Below are positions 25,086-34,259 of a stretch of 49,790 bases of DNA, piece by piece. The notes beneath the pieces were generated by a model. The model worked only from the letters and a program-made list of their open reading frames with translations. It did no database searches and was not told the DNA's origin. Each line of letters opens with the position of its first letter. Positions within the stretch are counted from its first letter, which is position 1. The stretch is from an uncultured Coriobacteriaceae bacterium (GTDB lineage: Bacteria; Actinomycetota; Coriobacteriia; Coriobacteriales; Eggerthellaceae): assembly GCA_900550385.1 (NCBI GenBank), contig URRZ01000003.1, positions 1 through 49,790 of the forward strand, written 5' to 3'. The translations under genes were made by a program, and so were the position numbers.

Positions 25086-25964
25086 CTAGGCGAAGAACTC
25101 GTTGAGGAACAGTATAGCCGCAGCGATGATCAGGAACCCGCCGAAGATGAACCGCAGGGCTCGTTCGGGCACGATCTTGACCAGACGCGCCCCCAGGATG
25201 GCGCCGGGAATCGACCCGACGGCGACCGAAAGGCCCAAAAGGTAGTCGATGTTGCCCACCAGGGCGTTCTCTACGGTGCCGGGGATTGCGAGGATGAGGA
25301 TCGCGATGAGGGAGGTGCCCGAGGCCAGCTTCATGGGAATGCCGAGGAGCGTCAGCATGAGCGGCACCATGATGAAGCCGCCGCCGACGCCGACATAGCC
25401 CGACCCCAGGCCCGCGCCCAACCCGATGGCGGCGCCGATGAGGAGCTGCTTCTTAGCCAGCTGGGGGATGGCGGCCTCCTCGGAGGCGCGACGCCCCTCG
25501 CCGCCGTCCGAGGAGACCGTCGCCGCATCGGCTGGCGCCTGCGCGGCGCCGTCCGATTCCTCCTTCCAGCGGGCGGACGGAGCCTTGATCGCCTTGCGCA
25601 GCATGTTCACGGCGGAGTAGCCGATGATCAGCGCGGCCGCAAGCATGACCAGCCACGCGGGCGAGATGCCGGCGAGCCACACGCCCACGGGCGAGGTGAT
25701 GGCGCCCCCCAGCCCCATGGCGAGCCCCAGCTTCGGGACGCACGTCTTCCCCTTGATGTGCGAGACCGCCCCGGAGATCGACGTGGGGATGATCGTGAAC
25801 AGCGACGTCGCCGTGGACATGAGCGGGCTCAGCCCGAACGCGAGGCGGAACACCGGCACCATGATGGTGCCGCCGCCGATGCCCAGAAGCCCCGACAGCA
25901 CGCCGATGCCCACGCCCACCAGGATGGGGAGCCCGAATGCCAGGAGCAGGTCCATCGCTTCCAA
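25086..25964 (-). CDS. TauE/SafE-family sulfite/anion exporter
   Basis: A 292-aa (TTG start) inner-membrane protein of the TauE/SafE family, with about eight helices in two repeats. Each repeat carries the glycine-rich signature: GLLGIGGGTIMVPV near residue 25 and GYVGVGGGFIMVPLM near 195. A charged loop of about 50 residues separates the halves. The TTG at 25964 has AAGGAAGG 5-6 nt upstream, better placed than the in-frame ATG at 25955, so a 292-aa product is preferred over 289. Substrates in this family include sulfite, sulfoacetate and other organosulfonates; the sequence does not decide. Confidence 0.9.
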   Translation of the reverse strand: MEAMDLLLAFGLPILVGVGIGVLSGLLGIGGGTIMVPVFRLAFGLSPLMSTATSLFTIIPTSISGAVSHIKGKTCVPKLGLAMGLGGAITSPVGVWLAGISPAWLVMLAAALIIGYSAVNMLRKAIKAPSARWKEESDGAAQAPADAATVSSDGGEGRRASEEAAIPQLAKKQLLIGAAIGLGAGLGSGYVGVGGGFIMVPLMLTLLGIPMKLASGTSLIAILILAIPGTVENALVGNIDYLLGLSVAVGSIPGAILGARLVKIVPERALRFIFGGFLIIAAAILFLNEFFA

Positions 25965-26055
25965 CTATGCCTTCCTTTCGAAATCCGCAGACGGGACGGG
26001 ACATGCCCTTTCCGCCTAGGCGAAAAACTCGCGGGCCTTGCGGCCCGCGATCGGT

Positions 26056-27405
26056 CTACTCCTCGATGTTCAGGTGGATCTCGGCGGTCATGCCAGGATC
26101 GATCCCGCGCCCGCCGCCGGCGACCGCCGCCTCGGGCGCCGCCGCATCGCGAGCGGCAGGTGCGGCCTCGGCGGGAACCTCCTCCTGGCGCGGCGCCCCC
26201 ACGGCGGCGTAGCGCTGGGTCACCGACTGCACCAGGGCCGCCCTCAGCACCTGATCGCCCTCCAAGCGCGCCATCAGCTCGGGCCAGACGAACTGGAACT
26301 CGAAGTACTTCGAGCAGTTGCGCTCGGCGTAGGTCGCCGCCTCGCCCGCCGCGGCTTTCGCCGCCTTGCGGTAGCCCGCCTTGTCGGGCCGCCCGAAGCT
26401 TCTGAGCAGGGCCGTCAGCCTGACGCGGCGGCGGATGCCCGGCTTCAGGAACGGCCCCGGATACGGCTCGAGCGAATCGGGCTTCACCTGCATCAGGTCG
26501 ATTTGCGTACGGCTGTACTCCATCTTGCGGAACTCGTAGAGCCAGCGGAAGATGTCCTGGAGGAAACGCGTCCCCTCGCTCTCCGTCGCCGGCGGCAGGT
26601 GGCGCAGGTTCCATTGGTTGTCGAACCACACGTCGGAGCCGTACATGCGCAGGTTCAGCAGGTAGTCCAGGTCCTCGCCGCGCGCGATCCACGGGTCGAA
26701 CGACGAGCGCATGAACGCCGCCTTGTGGATGGCGAGGCAGCCGCCGCACACGTGGTTGCTGCGCGAAAGCCGCGGCCCCTTCATGGCGTTCGAGATCCAG
26801 GCGTTGAACGCCTTGCCCTGCTGCCAGAAATGGTTGTACCACTTGTCCTGGCTCTTGGAGAGGAACGACCCTTCGGAGTTGAAGTAGTAGCCCGTCTTGG
26901 CGAGGATGGGGATGCCCTTCTTGGTGAGCTTGCCCAGCCCGTACATCGCCTTCTGGAGGAACTGGGGATCGTCCACCACCTCGTCGTCGTCGAGGAACAC
27001 CACGGAATCGAAGCCCAGCGTGTTGGCTATCGCCAGCCCGAAGTTCCGGATGGCGCCGTAGCTGGAGAGGCCGATCTCCCGGCCGAGCTTGCCCATGCCC
27101 AGCTGCTCGAGGCGCTGCTGCAGGATGGCCTGCTCGGAAGCGCCCATCACCGCGATGGACAGCTGCGGGAAGCGCGCCGCCGTCTGCTGGATCTTATCGG
27201 CCGCCTGCGCCTCGATGGACGGCTCGCTGACGACCAGCAGGACGATCTGGCCGATGCCCTGGGCTCCCACGAGGGACTCCAGAAGGCGCGGCAGCTCGCC
27301 TTGCTGCGACAGGGGCGTCATGTGGTCGTAGGTGGACAGCACGCCGCCGCCTTCGCGGCGGCGACGGGCGGAAACATAGGTGGGCACGACGATGACGGGG
27401 TTCAT
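26056..27405 (-). CDS. Family-2-like glycosyltransferase
   Basis: A 449-aa protein with a GT-A nucleotide-sugar-binding domain. It opens NPVIVVPTYVSARR and has the metal-binding DDD motif at 139-141 (VVFLDDDEVVDD), then GYYFNSEGS and the acceptor-side GEDLDYLL. There are no membrane helices. The last 40 residues are Ala/Pro/Glu-rich. A conserved HVCGGCLAIHKAAF segment lies mid-protein. It probably decorates a surface polysaccharide or glycoprotein. ATG at 27405 has GAAGGA at suitable spacing; the upstream ATG at 27411 overlaps that site. No other glycan gene is nearby. Confidence 0.85.
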   Translation of the reverse strand: MNPVIVVPTYVSARRRREGGGVLSTYDHMTPLSQQGELPRLLESLVGAQGIGQIVLLVVSEPSIEAQAADKIQQTAARFPQLSIAVMGASEQAILQQRLEQLGMGKLGREIGLSSYGAIRNFGLAIANTLGFDSVVFLDDDEVVDDPQFLQKAMYGLGKLTKKGIPILAKTGYYFNSEGSFLSKSQDKWYNHFWQQGKAFNAWISNAMKGPRLSRSNHVCGGCLAIHKAAFMRSSFDPWIARGEDLDYLLNLRMYGSDVWFDNQWNLRHLPPATESEGTRFLQDIFRWLYEFRKMEYSRTQIDLMQVKPDSLEPYPGPFLKPGIRRRVRLTALLRSFGRPDKAGYRKAAKAAAGEAATYAERNCSKYFEFQFVWPELMARLEGDQVLRAALVQSVTQRYAAVGAPRQEEVPAEAAPAARDAAAPEAAVAGGGRGIDPGMTAEIHLNIEE

Positions 27406-27602
27406 GCGCATCCTTCGGCTCGGGTACACGACGGGGGAAGCTCGCAGACGCCCGCGCCGCGGGCGCGCATCGGCGCTTCCTTGCACAGCCTTTCATTGTA
27501 ACGATTAGTCAACGGTTCTTCGCTTAAACCATCGAAAGACCAGCTCTGCGCAGCTTTCCCGCGGTCCGCGCCAACACTCGGCGCACCGAAGGCCAAGGGC
27601 GG

Positions 27603-28211
27603 CTAGCGCGAAAGCCGCTGCGCGATGCCGGAGCGCTTCAGAGCGGCGAGCAGCGGCATGCCCAGCACGTACATCACCAGCGCCTCGCCGATGCCGGTCG
27701 CCACGAGGCCGAACAGGTACATGGGGACGTAGGCGCCGTCGAGCGCGATGCCGGTGAACGGGATGGTGTAGAAGCCCATGCCCTGCAGGAGCAGCGGAAG
27801 GTACGCCGGGACGATGAGCGCGTTGGCGATCACCGGGCCCAGCAGGGCGATGCGGGGACGCTCGCGCATCTTCCAGCACCACAGCGCGCCCAGGAACGTC
27901 GCCAAGCTGCCGAACACGACATCGAGCAGCCCCAAGGCGCCGGTGCCGTTCACCGCCAGCGCGATGAGGTTGGCCAAGGCGCAGCCCAGCGTCAGGCCGG
28001 GCACCGCCGCGGGCGTGAGCACGGCCAGCACGCACACCGCCTCCGAGATGCGGAACTGCACGGGCCCCCACGCCAGGCCCTGCAAGGCGAGCAGCGCCAC
28101 GAGGGTCGCCGCCGCATAGACGGCCGCGATCATGCCCGTATGGGCTATGCGGATGGTGCGCTGGGTGGCGGGGGCGCCCAACGAGGGCGCGGTGGCAGAA
28201 TCCTTCTGCAT
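27603..28211 (-). CDS. queT: QueT-family queuosine-precursor transporter
   Basis: A 202-aa membrane protein with about six helices. The family signature is visible as FRISEAVCVLAVLTPAAVPGLTLGCALAN (in part, around residues 53-80). QueT members are S-components of ECF transporters thought to import queuine or preQ precursors for tRNA modification. Energy-coupling subunits are not in this window. GGAAAGGAG sets the start. A leader of about 170 nt lies upstream. Confidence 0.88.
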   Translation of the reverse strand: MQKDSATAPSLGAPATQRTIRIAHTGMIAAVYAAATLVALLALQGLAWGPVQFRISEAVCVLAVLTPAAVPGLTLGCALANLIALAVNGTGALGLLDVVFGSLATFLGALWCWKMRERPRIALLGPVIANALIVPAYLPLLLQGMGFYTIPFTGIALDGAYVPMYLFGLVATGIGEALVMYVLGMPLLAALKRSGIAQRLSR

Positions 28212-28415
28212 GACGATCTCCTTTCCGCACGGCTATCGCCGCGGGCCATGGGCAACTGGTGTTCCGCGAATGCAGGGCCCAACGATGCAGACGCGCAGCA
28301 GGCGGCGCCGGATCCGCGCGTCGGACGCCGCGTTTCTTGCGGTTCGGCCCGACAGCGCGGAAAGGGAAGCGCCCCATGCCGTTGCGCAGTATAGCAGAAG
28401 GAATGGGCGGAGGAA
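28212..28415 (-). promoter_or_regulatory. Promoter and long leader of queT
   Basis: On the minus strand TTCCTC (28415-28410) and TATACT (28393-28388) are 16 bp apart, giving a GC-rich leader of about 170 nt. Several short stems are possible. It does not match the preQ1-I aptamer by eye. A preQ1-II or other aptamer cannot be excluded without a covariance search. Confidence 0.4.
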
Positions 28416-28437
28416 GGGCGATCGACGCCTGCGCCGT

Positions 28438-29487
28438 TTAGCGGACCCTGCCCCGAGCCCCGCCCTTGCGCGCGCCGGGGCGGGGGCGGCCCTTGCCGCC
28501 CTTCGAGCCGGGGCGCGGGCTGCCGCCGGCGCGTCGGGTCGATGCCTTCTCGCCGCGGGCGCGGCGCGCCTCCTCGCGGCGGCGGCCCCCTTCCTGCACC
28601 TCGCCGCGCAGCTCCTGGTACGACGCGAACCTCTCGGGGGAAACCTCGCCCGCCTCCACCGCCGCGCGCACGGCGCAGCCGGGCTCGTCCTCGTGGCGGC
28701 AATCGCGGAACCGGCACCGCGCCGCAAGCTGCTCGATGTCGGGGAACGCCGCGCCGATGCCCGCATCCGCATCCCACAGCCCCAAGCCGCGCACTCCCGG
28801 CATGTCGACGATCCTGCCGCCTCCGGGAAGGTCGACGATCTCGCGGCTCACCGTGGTGTGGCGCCCCTTGCCGTCGCTTTCGCGCACGTCGCCCGTCTCC
28901 TGCAGGCGCTCCCCCGCCAGCAGGTTGACCAGGCTCGACTTCCCCACGCCGCTCTTGCCGATCAGGACCGCCGTGGATCCGTCGCCGATGAGGCGGCGCA
29001 CCGCCTCGACGCTTGCGGGATCCTCCGCCGACACCACCAGCGTGTCGACGTCGCCGGCGATGGCCTCGACCTTTTTCCTGACGGAGCGGACCTGCCCGTC
29101 GCTCTCGGCGAGATCCGCCTTGGTCAGGATGACCGTCACCTGCGCCCCGGTCTCGTGCGCCAAAACCAGCTCGCGCTCCAAGCGCTTCAGGTTCACGTCC
29201 GCCAGCGGCTGCGCCACGAAGACGCGGTCGAAGTTGGCGGCGAGGACCTGCGGGAGCGCGCGTTCGGTGGGGTCCTTCCTGACGAATTCGCACGAGCGGG
29301 GCTCGATGGCGTCGATGATGCCCTTGTCGTGGCCGTCGGGGACCGACACCTCCACGTAGTCGCCGATCACCGCCCGCGAATAGGAGCCCTTGACCAGCGC
29401 CGTGGCGTGCTCGCAGCGGACCGTCCCGCCATCGTCCAAGCGCACCAGCGGGAATCCCCGATCCAGCTTGACGACCTGCCCCCTCAT
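28438..29487 (-). CDS. rsgA: Ribosome small-subunit-dependent GTPase A
   Basis: A 349-aa circularly permuted GTPase that assists late 30S maturation. An N-terminal OB-fold is followed by the G motifs in permuted order: TKADL (G4), SAED (G5), IGKSGVGKSSL (G1) and DMPGVRG (G3). The zinc-binding CRFRDCRHEDEPGC follows. A basic Lys/Arg/Gly tail of about 50 residues extends beyond the usual end and may bind RNA. Its ATG overlaps the stop of the preceding gene (ATGA), coupling its translation to the exported OB-fold protein. Confidence 0.95.
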   Translation of the reverse strand: MRGQVVKLDRGFPLVRLDDGGTVRCEHATALVKGSYSRAVIGDYVEVSVPDGHDKGIIDAIEPRSCEFVRKDPTERALPQVLAANFDRVFVAQPLADVNLKRLERELVLAHETGAQVTVILTKADLAESDGQVRSVRKKVEAIAGDVDTLVVSAEDPASVEAVRRLIGDGSTAVLIGKSGVGKSSLVNLLAGERLQETGDVRESDGKGRHTTVSREIVDLPGGGRIVDMPGVRGLGLWDADAGIGAAFPDIEQLAARCRFRDCRHEDEPGCAVRAAVEAGEVSPERFASYQELRGEVQEGGRRREEARRARGEKASTRRAGGSPRPGSKGGKGRPRPGARKGGARGRVR

Positions 29488-30116
29488 CGCTGCCGTTCCC
29501 GCAGGAAGTAGAACACGCCCATCAGGGCGAAGCCCACCGCCACCATGACGATGCCGGGGACGAATGACATGGGCTTGAAAACGTCGGGGTGGTGCGAGCT
29601 CTGGTCGACCACCGACACCACCTCCGCATGGATGTCGGTGACGCCGTCGTGCTCGGCGCATACCAGATGGAACGTGCCGCGCACCTGCAGCGTCGTGCCC
29701 ACGGTGCCGTAGCGGCCGAACTCGTCGATGCGGGAGGCCTGGGTCTCGGTCATGTAGACGGAGATGGAGTTGACGACGCCCTGCTCCTCCGCCGAAATGG
29801 AGACCCATCGATGGCTTCCGTCGAGATCGACGTTGATCGCGTCGCCGGTGGCCTCGCCCACGATCTGGACCGTCTGGTTGTCATAGTAGGTGTCGGCGCT
29901 GTTCAACGCGGAGATGGGTGTGTCGTAGATGAACGAGCTGTCGGGGCGCTGCTGGGGGTTCACTAGGTTCTCGTCGTCGCCCAGCGCCCACGCCTGCCCC
30001 GAAGCGCACAGGGCAGCGGCGAGCGCCGCCGCCATCGCGGCTGCAGCCAGCAGCATGCGCACGGCGAAGCCGCCTGCAGCCCGCCCGTTCGAGACGATGC
30101 CCGGTCGTCGCGCCAT
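29484..30116 (-). CDS. Exported OB-fold membrane-anchored protein
   Basis: A 210-aa protein with an N-terminal signal sequence (hydrophobic Ala-rich stretch, about residues 20-45, ending AWALG). An extracytoplasmic OB-fold-like domain (about 80-165: VQIVGEATGDAINVDLDG, then ISVYM and LQVRGTFHLVC) follows, with a C-terminal membrane helix (about 180-202). It overlaps trkH by 1 bp upstream and rsgA by 4 bp downstream, so all three are one translationally coupled unit. Function unknown; a role in assembling or tuning the TrkH channel is an inference from coupling only. Confidence 0.8.
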   Translation of the reverse strand: MARRPGIVSNGRAAGGFAVRMLLAAAAMAAALAAALCASGQAWALGDDENLVNPQQRPDSSFIYDTPISALNSADTYYDNQTVQIVGEATGDAINVDLDGSHRWVSISAEEQGVVNSISVYMTETQASRIDEFGRYGTVGTTLQVRGTFHLVCAEHDGVTDIHAEVVSVVDQSSHHPDVFKPMSFVPGIVMVAVGFALMGVFYFLRERQR

Positions 30117-31654
30117 CAGAAGTCCTCCCGCACCCTCTTGCGGTGCAGCAGCCTCCGGGGAAGCACGGACACCGCCACCTCCACGAGCAGCGCCAGCAGC
30201 GTGACGAACTCCAGACGGCCGGCCCACATCTCGAAGATGTAGAACAACTCCAGGGTGATGGGCATGTCGGGCGCGACCAGCCCCGACGTGATGCCACCGT
30301 TGGACGCCATCGCCACCGACTCGAAGATGGCCTGCATGGCGTCGTAGCCGTGCGCGATGCCCACCAGCGCGCCGATGGTGTAGGTGGACACGTACAGCAC
30401 GAACACCGTCATGGCTTCCTTCACGATGTCGGGCGACACGCGGCGGCGGCCCAGTCGGTAATACGTCACGGCGACGCGGGCGGAATCGGGGGCGAGCGCC
30501 TCCTTGATGGTGGAGACGATGGACTTCGCCATGATGCCCATGCGCAGGAGCTTCAAGCCGCCCGTGGTGGACCCGGCGCTGCCGCCGACGGCCATCAGCA
30601 CCGCCAGCGCGATGAACGCGCCGGACGAGAACACGCCCACCAGCTGGTTGGACGTGATGTTCTGGAAGCCCGTGGTGGAGAACGACGACACCACCATGAA
30701 CACGCCGCGGCGCAGCATGGTGGGCAGGTCGCTGAACGCGAGGCTGACCGACAGCGACGCCGCCATGACGCAGGTGGCCACCGAAAGCCAGATGAGCAGC
30801 GTGCGCACCTCGATGTCGCGGAAGAACGCCGTGATGCGCCCCTTGCGCAGGTCGGCGTGGAGCGTGAAGCTGATGGACCCCGCCAGCATCAGCAGCATGA
30901 GGATCACCTCGAGCGGGAAGGAGTGGTAGTACATCACGCTTTGGCTCATGGGGGTGAAGCCGCCGGTCATGAACGCCGACACGGACAGGCACACCGAGTG
31001 GAACGCAGCGCGCACCGGCTCGATGCCCGCGAACATCAGGATGATGGAGAGCAGGAACGTCGCGCCGACGATGAAAGCCAGCGCGAACTTCGCGATGAAC
31101 TGCGTGGTCTGCACCACGTTGGGGACAAGGTGGTCGCTGCGCCCTTCCGAGGAGTAGAGGCTGGCGCCGGCGCGCTTGCCGAACAGCCCCAGCGACAAGG
31201 CGACGACGATCAAGCCCAAGCCGCCCAGAAGCGTCATCATGAAGCGCCAGATGTTGTCGGCGTAGGAGAGGTGGTCGAGGTCGACCGTCAGGCTGGCGCC
31301 GGTGGTGGTGAGACCCGACACCCCCTCGAACAACGCGTCGATGAAGCGGTTGTAGTGCCCCGAGAGGAACAGCGGGATGGCGGCGATGAACGCCAGCACG
31401 ATCCATGCGAAACCCGTGACGGCGAGCGCCTGGCGGCGGGAGAGCCTCACGGGGTTCACCCGCAGAAGGCGCAGCGCGGACCCGAGCGTGAGGGACACGC
31501 CGACGGCCAGCAGGTAGTTCGCCGCAGGCTTCCATTCCTGGGCGACGAGGGCGACGACAAGGGGCACCGCCAAGGCCACCGACATGAACAGGATGAGCAC
31601 GCCCAGGTAATGCCCGATGGTGCGAACGTCGTCGAGTGTGAACCGCTGCAACAT
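30116..31654 (-). CDS. trkH: TrkH/KtrB-family potassium uptake channel
   Basis: A 512-aa K+ translocating subunit of four M1-P-M2-like repeats. Recognisable filter segments are GLTTTGASL near residue 105, MTGGFTP near 220, TTGFQN near 315 and GGSAGSTTGGLK near 365. Regulatory TrkA/KtrA is not adjacent. In family members these pass K+ under control of an RCK-domain ring. Its stop is TGATG-coupled to the exported OB-fold gene. Confidence 0.93.
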   Translation of the reverse strand: MLQRFTLDDVRTIGHYLGVLILFMSVALAVPLVVALVAQEWKPAANYLLAVGVSLTLGSALRLLRVNPVRLSRRQALAVTGFAWIVLAFIAAIPLFLSGHYNRFIDALFEGVSGLTTTGASLTVDLDHLSYADNIWRFMMTLLGGLGLIVVALSLGLFGKRAGASLYSSEGRSDHLVPNVVQTTQFIAKFALAFIVGATFLLSIILMFAGIEPVRAAFHSVCLSVSAFMTGGFTPMSQSVMYYHSFPLEVILMLLMLAGSISFTLHADLRKGRITAFFRDIEVRTLLIWLSVATCVMAASLSVSLAFSDLPTMLRRGVFMVVSSFSTTGFQNITSNQLVGVFSSGAFIALAVLMAVGGSAGSTTGGLKLLRMGIMAKSIVSTIKEALAPDSARVAVTYYRLGRRRVSPDIVKEAMTVFVLYVSTYTIGALVGIAHGYDAMQAIFESVAMASNGGITSGLVAPDMPITLELFYIFEMWAGRLEFVTLLALLVEVAVSVLPRRLLHRKRVREDF

Positions 31655-31703
31655 ATCCGGATGCCCGCCCTATGCCTTCTCCAGCACGATCAAAGCCGCA
31701 GCC

Positions 31704-31841
31704 CTACCCGACCAACGCCCTGGTCACGATGACGAGCGCCCACAGAAGAATCAGGAAGCAGATGAAGAAGAGCAGCACGATGAAATACGCCATGAGGGGC
31801 GAATCGCCTGCTTGCCGTATGTCCTTCCGCTTTTTCCGCAT
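31704..31841 (-). CDS. Small single-pass membrane protein (45 aa)
   Basis: A short ORF on the minus strand with a basic N-terminus (MRKKRKDIRQ), then one strongly hydrophobic helix (about residues 17-43, AYFIVLLFFICFLILLWALV) ending TRALVG. The basic-inside pattern and composition are far from random for this GC-rich DNA. The ribosome site is weak (GGCGGATG further upstream). It lies before trkH on the same strand with a 49-bp gap, and behind a terminator, so it may head the trkH operon. Confidence 0.6.
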   Translation of the reverse strand: MRKKRKDIRQAGDSPLMAYFIVLLFFICFLILLWALVIVTRALVG

Positions 31842-31912
31842 GGCGGTAGTCTACTACATCCGCCCATGACGGCGCGCGCAGATGCAGCCGCTCGGCGCCA
31901 ACCGCGAAGCCC

Positions 31913-31963
31913 CGAAGAAACAAGAGGCCGCCCGGACGGCAAGGGGATCGTCCGGGCGGCCTC
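31913..31963 (-). terminator. Intrinsic terminator of the membrane hydrolase gene
   Basis: A perfect 15-bp stem (GAGGCCGCCCGGACG at 31924-31938, complement at 31949-31963) is followed on the minus strand by TTGTTTCTTC. Confidence 0.8.
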
Positions 31964-32015
31964 GCTTACGCGGCTGCCGGAGGGAATCGCAGCCACAAGG
32001 GGAAGGTTCCGTACG

Positions 32016-34031
32016 CTACAGCGGATAGGTGTAACCCAAGTAATGGAAGCGCGCGCCGCCGTACAGAACGCCCATCAAGCACGCCACGGTGCCGACGAGC
32101 AGGGCGCACAGCCATAGGTTGCCCGTCTTCTTGTAGATGAAGGTCGACCCTGCCGCCGCCACGGTCATGCCCACAGGCATGCCCCAGATGCGCTGAGTAT
32201 CCAGGCCCATCGCCCAGATCAGATTGGTGTCCGCAGGGCTGCTGATGGTTTGCAGGTGCCACTTCACCGCAACGATGATGATCACCATGGTGGCCGCCAC
32301 GACCACGTTCACGATGATGGCGATGATCAGGTCCTTGGTCTCGTTGCCCGTGGAAGGCAAACGCCGGATGACGTTCATGTCGATCGATAGGATCAGGAAG
32401 CAGATGATGAAGACCGCCAAGTAGTTCAGGAAATACGGGATCTTCTCGATAGGCATGTCCTTCACGCCGAAGAAGAACGAGTAGAAGTCGGTGCCCAGCA
32501 CAACCGTCTGCAACTGAAGATACGACCATCCGATGGCGATAGTGATGGCGGCGACGCCCAGCGTGCGCAACACCATGCCGGCAATCGCCTTGGCTTTGGC
32601 ACCTGCAGGGGCGGTGCTGTCATAGCCTTCGGGCGTCACGCCGAAATCGACGGGAGCAAGCCCCTTCTTCTTGCGCTCGGTGAGGACATAGACGGCCGAA
32701 CCGATGATGCACACGATGGTCAGTCCGATGATGACGCCGAAGCCCATGTTCGAGTAGCCCATATCGAATCCGAGGCTCCATAGATTCTCGTAGTTGTTGC
32801 CGCCCACGGTACCGAACGCATCGGTCTTGATGACCAGATAGGGCGCGAGGATGCCGATGAGCGTCGCGATGACCAAACCCGTGCCGCGGAAACCGACATT
32901 GCGCGCAATCGGCCGACGCACCTTGGCGAACACCGGAACCTCCTCGATGAGCAGAAGCGCGGTAGCCATGAGGAAAGCGGCGAAGGCGAAGATGCCCGCA
33001 AGGCCCGTGTAGTCCTTGACCATCCACACTTGGTCAGCGGGATCAATGTAGTTCGGCACTGCGTCGCCGATCATGTCCTGGCCATACTCGACCAAGTGCT
33101 CGATGCACCCTTGGTCCACGAACGCGCCTTCGTGGATGCGCTGATCGTAAGTGAGCACAATTCCGTCGCCATCGGCGAACGATCCGTACACCTTGCCGGT
33201 TTCGATCTCAGTCATATCGGAGTTGCCGGTATGCGCCTGGAACACCTCCAGCACGCCTTCTTTCTCGGGAACCGTCTCAGGCGTATTGCCCATATCGTTG
33301 GTGCCGTACACGAAGGCGACGTTGCCCTTGTAATTGACAACCAAATCCCATAGCTCGGGATGGGCGTCGATGACCAGTTTGCGAGGCGATCCCGACGCCG
33401 AGAGGATGCCCTTGACATCGTTCTGCGCTCCGATGATGAGGGCCGCACCGCCGCCCATCGAGTGGCCGGATACCAGCACGTTGCCGGCATCAACGTACGA
33501 AAGCGAGGTCATGTAGTCGAAGAACAGATTCGACTCCTCGGTGATGCCGCGCACCGACCTCGCCCCAGTATCGGCACGCTGCCCGGGACCGCCGTTGAAA
33601 TAACCTAGAGAGTCGCCCGCGCCGTACAGGTCGGGAACGACCACCACGAACCCGCGGCGGGAGAACTCCACCGCCCACGACTCCTGGTTGCGGGCGTTGC
33701 CGGAATTGCCGTGCAGCATGATGATGGCCGGCGCCGGCGTGCTGTCCGTCGCATTCGCCGGACGATACACCAAACCGCTGAACTTCGCGCCGTCGTTGCC
33801 GGAAAGGTTGATGCGCTCGATCTGCACGTTGCCCCATCCGGACACAACGCCCCAGTTCACCACGGAGCAAATCAGCATGACGGCCAACGTGACGCAGAAT
33901 CCGACGCGGACGTTCTTACGTCGGCGCTTGCGCGCCTCGGGATGGTAGTAATCCTTACACAGCATATCGTCCATCCCGCGATCGCGCACGGCTTTAGCCA
34001 GCGCGCGAGTCGACGGCTCTTTCTTTCCCAT
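32016..34031 (-). CDS. Membrane-fused extracytoplasmic alpha/beta-hydrolase
   Basis: A 671-aa protein. A short basic cytoplasmic N-terminus is followed by a signal-anchor helix (about 44-64). An alpha/beta-hydrolase domain (about 70-310), predicted outside the membrane, comes next. It has oxyanion motif LHGNSGN, nucleophile Ser191 in SGHSMGGGA, and probable acid Asp246 (YGTND) and His300 (RIHEGAF). From about residue 345 to the end there are about eight hydrophobic helices with no recognised carrier motif. Such a fusion suggests an esterase/acyltransferase or peptidase-like enzyme acting at the membrane, perhaps with release or transport of its product. It is preceded on the same strand by a membrane LuxR regulator that may control it. 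Substrate unknown. Confidence 0.8.
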   Translation of the reverse strand: MGKKEPSTRALAKAVRDRGMDDMLCKDYYHPEARKRRRKNVRVGFCVTLAVMLICSVVNWGVVSGWGNVQIERINLSGNDGAKFSGLVYRPANATDSTPAPAIIMLHGNSGNARNQESWAVEFSRRGFVVVVPDLYGAGDSLGYFNGGPGQRADTGARSVRGITEESNLFFDYMTSLSYVDAGNVLVSGHSMGGGAALIIGAQNDVKGILSASGSPRKLVIDAHPELWDLVVNYKGNVAFVYGTNDMGNTPETVPEKEGVLEVFQAHTGNSDMTEIETGKVYGSFADGDGIVLTYDQRIHEGAFVDQGCIEHLVEYGQDMIGDAVPNYIDPADQVWMVKDYTGLAGIFAFAAFLMATALLLIEEVPVFAKVRRPIARNVGFRGTGLVIATLIGILAPYLVIKTDAFGTVGGNNYENLWSLGFDMGYSNMGFGVIIGLTIVCIIGSAVYVLTERKKKGLAPVDFGVTPEGYDSTAPAGAKAKAIAGMVLRTLGVAAITIAIGWSYLQLQTVVLGTDFYSFFFGVKDMPIEKIPYFLNYLAVFIICFLILSIDMNVIRRLPSTGNETKDLIIAIIVNVVVAATMVIIIVAVKWHLQTISSPADTNLIWAMGLDTQRIWGMPVGMTVAAAGSTFIYKKTGNLWLCALLVGTVACLMGVLYGGARFHYLGYTYPL

Positions 34032-34259
34032 ATTCCACCTCCTAGTTGAACGCTTCGCATGCGCCTGGCTGCGCGAGAGCCGCCATCCCTTCGCGGCGCA
34101 CGCCTTAAACGCGTTTTAGCAACTAGGGTCGAAACGCACATCGATCGAACGCGGGCAATGAGTGTAAATTACTAATCCTCGATTTATAACCCTTGCGATG
34201 AACAGGGAAAACGAAACAGGGTCACTTCATTGGGAATCAATCCGACTAGGAACGCAAGC
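34032..34259. promoter_or_regulatory. Control region upstream of the membrane hydrolase
   Basis: A 228-bp AT-richer region between the LuxR gene stop and the hydrolase start. TATAAA-like sequence lies on the minus strand near 34185-34190, and GGAGGTGG precedes the hydrolase ATG. No clean operator palindrome was fixed. Confidence 0.4.

Noticed and set aside
28212..28415. preQ1-I riboswitch before queT
   Set aside because: The A-rich tail and small pseudoknot pattern were not found by eye. Retained only as an unexplained leader.
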